DNA of 64,000 nucleotides from Litoribaculum gwangyangense (GTDB lineage Bacteria > Bacteroidota > Bacteroidia > Flavobacteriales > Flavobacteriaceae), in contig NZ_BAABJW010000001.1 in NCBI RefSeq assembly GCF_039543505.1, positions 868,001 to 932,000 of the forward strand, in the 5' to 3' direction. Every line of letters starts with the position of its first letter. Position 1 is the stretch's first letter. Shown one piece after another: positions 59,439 through 64,000 of this stretch. Under the pieces are notes generated by a model. It was not told the origin of the DNA and ran no database searches. It saw nothing but the letters and a program-made list of their open reading frames with translations. Both the position numbers and the translations under genes were made by a program.

Positions 59439-60012
59439 GCTCGTATGAGGATGAAGAAATGGGTCTTGATTTTTCAAATTTGCCAGTATTTTCAAAGGTA
59501 AACTCCTTTAACAAACGCGTTTTATCTTCCTTAGTTTTGATTTCAGCTATAATCTCAAAATGGGTGTTTTTGCCAATGGGATTATCGAGGACATAATTTA
59601 AAAACTCATGGTCACTTTTATCTGAAGTATTTACAAACTGTTTTTGTATTTTTATAAATCTAACTTTGGCATATTTGGTTTTATAATAATCCATGATTTT
59701 ATTGAGTATTGGCTCAGGTATATGTTTTTCTTTTATAACAATTTCAATGTCCTCTAGTTTACCCAAAGTATCAAACTCTATACTGTAATGGAGCTTATTC
59801 AGTTTAAACTTAGCTTCATAACTGCTTTTTTCTCCATCGGTTTCTTTATAATATTTAATGTTTTTTGCTCGAGTTGCTATAGCATTGAAATATAAAAGGC
59901 TATTTTTAGGAAATTCTGATGCCTCAATACGTTCTTCTTTTTCATTTTTGACTTGTGAAAATGAAAGTGAACAATAAAAAAGAATCAATATAATAATATT
60001 AAACTTCATCAT
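59425..60012 (-). CDS. Exported protein of unknown function
   Basis: 195 residues with a signal peptide (MMKFNIIILILFYCSLSFSQ). The mature part is mixed alpha/beta with many charged residues (YSIEFDTLGKLEDIEIVIKE) and no recognised domain; the strand-turn-strand pattern could be PepSY-like but this is weak. It lies between tag and the DUF2490 gene, overlapping both by 14 bases, so all three appear to be one transcriptional unit. Confidence 0.75.
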   Translation of the reverse strand: MMKFNIIILILFYCSLSFSQVKNEKEERIEASEFPKNSLLYFNAIATRAKNIKYYKETDGEKSSYEAKFKLNKLHYSIEFDTLGKLEDIEIVIKEKHIPEPILNKIMDYYKTKYAKVRFIKIQKQFVNTSDKSDHEFLNYVLDNPIGKNTHFEIIAEIKTKEDKTRLLKEFTFENTGKFEKSRPISSSSYEHALY

Positions 60013-60562
60013 ATCTAAAACAACTCATTTCATGATCATTAACCATACCTGTCGCTTGCATATAGGCATATATGACCGTTGTGCCAACAAATTTAAAACC
60101 ATAGTTTTTTAAATCTTTACTAATGGCATCACTTAACGAGGTATTTGCAGGAACCTGTGTATAATTTTTAAGTGCATTTTTTATGGGTTTATTGTCAACA
60201 AAAGCCCAAATATAGTTACTAAAACTGCCAAATGCCTCCTGAATTTTTATAAAAGCTTGAGCGTTGGTAATGGTTGCTAGAATCTTTAATTTATTTCTAA
60301 TGATACCCGTGTCCTGTAATAGTTCATTAATTTTTGGCTGTTGGTATTGGGCAATTTTTTTATAATCGAAATTATCAAATGCTATTCTGAAATTTTCACG
60401 TTTACGTAAAACAGTAATCCAACTTAAACCCGCTTGAAAAGTTTCTAAAATTAAGAATTCAAAAAGAGTATTATCATTGTAAATAGGTACACCCCATTCT
60501 TGGTCGTGGTAAGTTTCATATAAATCATCTCCAACACACCAACCGCATCTATTTTTTTTCAT
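59999..60562 (-). CDS. tag: DNA-3-methyladenine glycosylase I
   Basis: 187 residues. Tag removes 3-methyladenine from DNA. The family start RCGWCVGDDLYETYHDQEWG (with zinc-binding Cys and His), LFEFLILETFQAGLSWITVL and KRENFRIAF, and the C-terminal zinc ligands in GMVNDHEMSCFRYDE are all visible. A second, decayed copy of its 5' end lies at 61380-61451. The 3' end overlaps the next gene by 14 bases. Confidence 0.95.
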   Translation of the reverse strand: MKKNRCGWCVGDDLYETYHDQEWGVPIYNDNTLFEFLILETFQAGLSWITVLRKRENFRIAFDNFDYKKIAQYQQPKINELLQDTGIIRNKLKILATITNAQAFIKIQEAFGSFSNYIWAFVDNKPIKNALKNYTQVPANTSLSDAISKDLKNYGFKFVGTTVIYAYMQATGMVNDHEMSCFRYDEV

Positions 60563-60678
60563 TTAAAATTCTATAAAGTGAAAATTTCGATTATAAATGT
60601 AAGCTTTTGTAAAATAAAATGACAAATGTTGATGTTGAAAAGTAGAAAAAAGTTCCATAAAGTCAACTAACTGAAACA

Positions 60679-61299
60679 ATGATAGATCCAATTATAAAAT
60701 CGAGTATAAAAAAGGGAATTTCCTATGAATCATATCGAAATATGATATCACATTTAGCAGAAATAAACTCAACAACTGGTCATAATAAATCAGAAGCTTT
60801 AATTAATTACACCAAGCTTAATGATAGGCGCATGAAACGTTGGGACAAAACAATCAAGATTTCCGAAAAAATCCAGAAAAAAGTTACAGCCTTGAATAAA
60901 AAAATTACTTGGATTATTATTACTGAAAGTTGGTGTGGTGATGCAGCCCATGTAATGCCAGTACTTAACAAAATGGCAGAATTTAATAATAATATAAGCA
61001 TAAAGATTGTATTGCGTGATGAAAATATTGAGCTCATGGACATGTTTTTAACTAATGGTGGAAGGGCTATTGCTAAAGTTATTATGGTTGATGACGAAAC
61101 AGGTGAAATTTTAAACACTTATGGCCCCAGACCGAGCATAGCTAACAAACTTGTTAATGAATACAAAAACAATCATGGAAAACTAACACCAGAGTTTAAA
61201 GAAGAGCTGCAAATTTGGTACAATAAAGATAAAGGCCAAACCATCGCAGAGGATGTAGCAAATATTTTGTTTGATATAGAATTTACTGTTTACCAATAA
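60679..61299 (+). CDS. Thioredoxin-like protein with single active-site cysteine
   Basis: 206 residues, cytoplasmic. The thioredoxin fold is recognised by IIITESWCGDAAHVMPVL, SIKIVLRDENIELMD and AIAKVIMVDDETGEIL, but the usual CxxC is WCGDAAH, with only one Cys. This variant defines a conserved subfamily in Bacteroidetes whose function is unknown. Its promoter region overlaps the divergent tag leader. Single gene. Confidence 0.88.
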   Translation: MIDPIIKSSIKKGISYESYRNMISHLAEINSTTGHNKSEALINYTKLNDRRMKRWDKTIKISEKIQKKVTALNKKITWIIITESWCGDAAHVMPVLNKMAEFNNNISIKIVLRDENIELMDMFLTNGGRAIAKVIMVDDETGEILNTYGPRPSIANKLVNEYKNNHGKLTPEFKEELQIWYNKDKGQTIAEDVANILFDIEFTVYQ

Positions 61300-61379
61300 A
61301 ATAATACGTAATTGTACCTATTTATGGAGGTTTTGAGGTATCAGTACTAAATTGGGACTATTTTAAATAATCTGAGGCC

Positions 61380-61451
61380 ACACCACATTATTGGTTGCGG
61401 TGAAGTTTCATATAAATCATCTCCAACACACCATCCACATCTTTTTTTCAT
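61380..61451 (-). pseudogene. Remnant of a second tag gene (5' end)
   Basis: This stretch matches the first 24 codons of tag (60490-60562) with one codon missing near the start and one inserted base. It reads MKKRCGWCVGDDLYET, then goes out of frame; correcting the insertion gives TYRNQ, a stop and CGV against TYHDQEWGV. The differences in the open part (TGT for TGC, GGA for GGT) are silent, so the copy had evolved as a coding gene before it broke. It begins 3 bases beyond the stop of the PQQ dehydrogenase gene. Confidence 0.8.
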
Positions 61452-61453
61452 TT

Positions 61454-63988
61454 TCATTTTTTAATAATTTTAAGAGTTGAACTATTTTTAATTTTTAAAA
61501 AATAAATGCCTGAAGGGTACGAAGAAACTGTTAAAACATTGCTTTTTCCTGTTTTAATAATTTTTCCGTGAATATTGTAAAGAGACCATTCTTGTTCTTT
61601 ACTCAAGTTAACTATTCCTGTTGTTGGATTAGGGTACACATAAAGGTTTTCATTCTTATTCAATTCTGTTATACTCAATAAATTTGGAGAAGACCATTGT
61701 GCCGTATTATTGGCACTAATCGCCCCCGCATTATTAAAATTACCGCCAACAAATATTCTGTCAACGCCATCACTATCAGAAGCAAAGGTCATGGTATTAA
61801 TTTTAATATCTACACCTACACTAGTATTTGTGCCTAATGCTTTCCATCCACTAATATCATTCCATTGAGCTATATTATGAACTATAATGCTATTTGTTGC
61901 ATTAATATTGGCATTATCAAAAGCTCCTGCTGCATATAAATTTGTGCCATCATGAATTAATGTGTTTACAATGTTGCTCAAGCCGTTGCCTAAGGTAGAC
62001 CAGTTATTGCCAGTTTTGCTCCACTTAGCGATACGGTTAACGGTTAATCCACCAGCGATAGCGAAGTTTCCGGCTACATACACATCGGTATCTGTAGTAG
62101 CTATAGCTTCCACAAATCCGCTAGTACCAGAGCCTAAGGTGCCCCAGTTAGCACCATCCCAAGTCGCTATTCTTGGCGCTGTATTGCCACCAGCTTCATC
62201 AAAGTTACCACCAACATATAATATGCCGTTATTATCAATTGCTAGTGATCTAATTTCGTTATTAGTCCCCGGAATTGAGTTAGTCGCATCTGTTAAAACA
62301 GACCAAGCACTGCCATTCCAAAGTGCTATATTTCTTGCTGTAATGCTGGCATTTACTGTTTCAAAAACACCACCAGCATAAATATTCCCATTACTGTCTA
62401 TTTCTAAAGCAGCAACAGGCCCATTAATACCTGCCCCAACAGGACTCCATGTGCTTCCATTCCATACCGCTATATTATTAGCTGACACACCTCCAATTGA
62501 TGAAAACGAACCACCAGCATAAACATCACCATTACTAGAAATTTTTAATGCGTTAATTGTACCATTAGAGCCGCTACCAAGAGTTTGCCATCCATTATTT
62601 TTGTTCCAAACCGCAATATTATTTGCTGTAATAGTGCCAACTTGGTTAAAATTACCTCCATGATAAACGTTTCCGTTTGGTGCTGTTGCTATGGCTTCAA
62701 TAGTGCCATTAACACCTTCATCTAAATGGCTCCATGCCCCAATACCATTTACTGCTGTTCCTGTTGCTGTCGTTGTACCATCAACTAATTTGTATATTTT
62801 AGCGTTAATACCATAATCACTAAAATATAATTCACCATCGTCATCTACACCAAAAGAAGATATAAATTGCCCATTAGTTTTAAAAAGTAAAGTGCTGCTG
62901 GCACTACCTGTGGTTGCATTATAATCTAAAGCCCACACTCTTCCACTTACATAATCTCCAAAAATATATTTAGAATTGATATCTGGACTTAAACTTGTAA
63001 TTTCTGTTCCTCGATAAACATAGCCTCCAGTTATAGATCTGTCTCCAGCATTGTGGCCATAAAAAAAAACAGGAAAGTCTGAAAGGCCAGAAATGGTTAT
63101 ATTATTTCTTACAATATTTCCTTCAAAACGTTTCCAACCATAGTTTTTGCCTTTTTCAATAATATTTATTTCCTCAAAAGTACCTTGTCCAACATCAGCA
63201 CCCCAAAGAGTTCCATTGACTTCATCAAATGAAAATTTCCAAGTGTTTCTGATGCCATAAGCGTAAATTTCGTCCAGGCCACTAACTCCCACAAAAGGGT
63301 TATCCGTAGGAATTTCATAATTTCCATTCGGTAAAATGGGATTTGTTTCTAAGGGGTTGCTACCATCTATGTCGACATCAATTCTGCAAATACTACCAAA
63401 AACATTATTGGTGTTTTGAGCATTATTGTTAGGGTCATCTCCACCTCCACCATCACCAAATGATACGTAAAGATAGCCGTCAGGACCAAAGGCAATTTTC
63501 CCACCATTATGATTGCTGTTATTTTGGTTCTTATCAAATTGAAAAATAATAAGTTCACTATTAGGATCGGCAAGATTGATATTTCCACTGTTTACAGTAA
63601 ACCTAGATAATACAGACCTAACACTGATTTGTGAAAGGGGACTTTGAGTAGTATAAAAAACATATATATATCTATTGTTAGTAAAATCTGGATGAAAAGC
63701 TAGACCTAAAAGGCCTATTTCTTGCCCGTTTGCAAAACTAACTCTGTCTGTAATATCCAAAAATGTTGTTAAATTACCTAAAGTTACATTAGGGTTTCTT
63801 GGAAAAACCTTTATTCGTCCTTCTTGCTCTACAACAAACATACGATCTGTTCCATCTTTTGCAGATTGCATCTCTACTGGAAATCGAAAATCTAAATTAG
63901 GGAATGCTGATTCGTAGGTTATTTGAGCGCTTGTTATAATAGTAACACTTAAAAAAGAAAAAAATAGTATTAGATTTTTGTAAGCCAT
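61454..63988 (-). CDS. T9SS-secreted PQQ-dependent sugar dehydrogenase with repeat domain
   Basis: 844 residues. Signal peptide about 1-21; a glucose/sorbosone dehydrogenase beta-propeller (about 25-400; GRIKVFPRNP, GLLGLAFHPDF, NHNGGKIAFGPDGYLYVSFG with the active-site His, GIRNTWKFSF and GADVGQGTFEEINII); then about seven repeats of 45-50 residues of the form AIATAPNGNVYHGGNF ... NIAVWNKNNGWQTLG, a second propeller; and a T9SS sorting domain at about 770-844 (LYVYPNPTTGIVNL ... GIYFLKI). The dehydrogenase should oxidise sugars outside the cell with PQQ and calcium; no PQQ synthesis genes are seen in the window. Confidence 0.92.
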   Translation of the reverse strand: MAYKNLILFFSFLSVTIITSAQITYESAFPNLDFRFPVEMQSAKDGTDRMFVVEQEGRIKVFPRNPNVTLGNLTTFLDITDRVSFANGQEIGLLGLAFHPDFTNNRYIYVFYTTQSPLSQISVRSVLSRFTVNSGNINLADPNSELIIFQFDKNQNNSNHNGGKIAFGPDGYLYVSFGDGGGGDDPNNNAQNTNNVFGSICRIDVDIDGSNPLETNPILPNGNYEIPTDNPFVGVSGLDEIYAYGIRNTWKFSFDEVNGTLWGADVGQGTFEEINIIEKGKNYGWKRFEGNIVRNNITISGLSDFPVFFYGHNAGDRSITGGYVYRGTEITSLSPDINSKYIFGDYVSGRVWALDYNATTGSASSTLLFKTNGQFISSFGVDDDGELYFSDYGINAKIYKLVDGTTTATGTAVNGIGAWSHLDEGVNGTIEAIATAPNGNVYHGGNFNQVGTITANNIAVWNKNNGWQTLGSGSNGTINALKISSNGDVYAGGSFSSIGGVSANNIAVWNGSTWSPVGAGINGPVAALEIDSNGNIYAGGVFETVNASITARNIALWNGSAWSVLTDATNSIPGTNNEIRSLAIDNNGILYVGGNFDEAGGNTAPRIATWDGANWGTLGSGTSGFVEAIATTDTDVYVAGNFAIAGGLTVNRIAKWSKTGNNWSTLGNGLSNIVNTLIHDGTNLYAAGAFDNANINATNSIIVHNIAQWNDISGWKALGTNTSVGVDIKINTMTFASDSDGVDRIFVGGNFNNAGAISANNTAQWSSPNLLSITELNKNENLYVYPNPTTGIVNLSKEQEWSLYNIHGKIIKTGKSNVLTVSSYPSGIYFLKIKNSSTLKIIKK

Positions 63989-64000
63989 AAGTCAATTGTT

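Noticed and set aside
61454..64000. DNA-level repeats resembling an array or a tandem element
   Set aside because: They code in frame for the repeated propeller units of the sugar dehydrogenase; there are no spacers as in a CRISPR.
1..64000. tRNA, rRNA, insertion sequence, integrase, toxin-antitoxin, CRISPR
   Set aside because: No cloverleaf-like CCA-ended genes, transposase or integrase motifs, or direct-repeat arrays were noticed on either strand; a tRNA or CRISPR scan would settle it.

Overview
The window is a stretch of chromosome from a member of the Bacteroidetes, almost certainly family Flavobacteriaceae. The signs are AT-rich DNA with no Shine-Dalgarno signals, promoters of the TTTG / TAnnTTTG type, the gliding genes gldE and gldD behind mutY and ssb, several proteins with a type IX secretion (T9SS) C-terminal sorting domain, and many exported lipoproteins. 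There are no rRNA or tRNA genes, CRISPR arrays, insertion sequences or prophage genes. Most of the window is ordinary, densely packed core genome; the unusual material is in leaders, small proteins and gene remnants.

Layout. 1-3.8 kb (minus strand): two tandem DUF3078 genes, DUF2480, sufT-like, sufE and a META-domain gene. 3.9-5 kb: an M43 metalloprotease lipoprotein. 5.1-10.7 kb: the iron-sulfur assembly operon sufA-sufB-(lipoprotein)-sufC-sufD-sufS. 10.9-15.3 kb: a four-lipoprotein operon containing a di-heme MauG/MbnH-like enzyme and its MbnP-like partner. 15.4-24.5 kb: thiL, two tandem zinc-ribbon miniproteins, an alpha/beta hydrolase, a BrnQ transporter, an ACT-like protein facing an aspartate kinase, aminopeptidase P and a T9SS metalloprotease. 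24.6-28.1 kb: sdhCAB. 28.2-37.9 kb: M28 peptidase, a 1140-residue outer-membrane protein, exonuclease III, an OmpA-type lipoprotein, an aldo/keto reductase, RNase G/E, a 30-residue basic protein and HU. 38-41.6 kb: mutY-ssb-gldE-gldD. 41.6-46.2 kb: a cysteine-rich HMA lipoprotein, DUF4199, rplU-rpmA, DUF1569, a small accessory pocket with a decayed Vsr endonuclease gene, and ahcY. 46.4-53.5 kb: a phosphopantetheinyl transferase, a GGGP synthase, a probable thiamine salvage set (YkoF-like protein, PnuC/PnuT transporter, NadR-like kinase), DUF4301 and an ArfB-like hydrolase, then a TPP riboswitch and a TonB-dependent receptor. 53.6-64 kb: a Rieske-like lipoprotein, greA with a hairpin-rich leader, a HIT protein, an orphan histidine kinase, a flavin reductase, a DUF3127 protein with an SSB-like tail, aat, tag and its decayed second copy, and a T9SS-secreted PQQ sugar dehydrogenase.

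How the genes work together. The two suf clusters supply Fe-S clusters to enzymes such as SdhB and MutY encoded nearby. The thiamine functions (TPP riboswitch with TonB receptor, YkoF/PnuT/kinase, and thiL elsewhere in the window) make a plausible uptake and phosphorylation route. The di-heme enzyme and MbnP-like lipoprotein are predicted to act together at the cell surface, by analogy with the MbnH/MbnP copper-protein pair.

The observations most worth following are: the MbnH/MbnP four-lipoprotein operon; two tandem terminator-like hairpins between the greA promoter and start codon; the TPP riboswitch with a very long, repeat-filled P3 arm; the lipoprotein gene inside the suf operon; DUF3127 as a possible second carrier of the SSB interaction tip; and two gene remnants (vsr and tag) that fall between annotated genes. 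I did not find a complete novel defence or mobile system.
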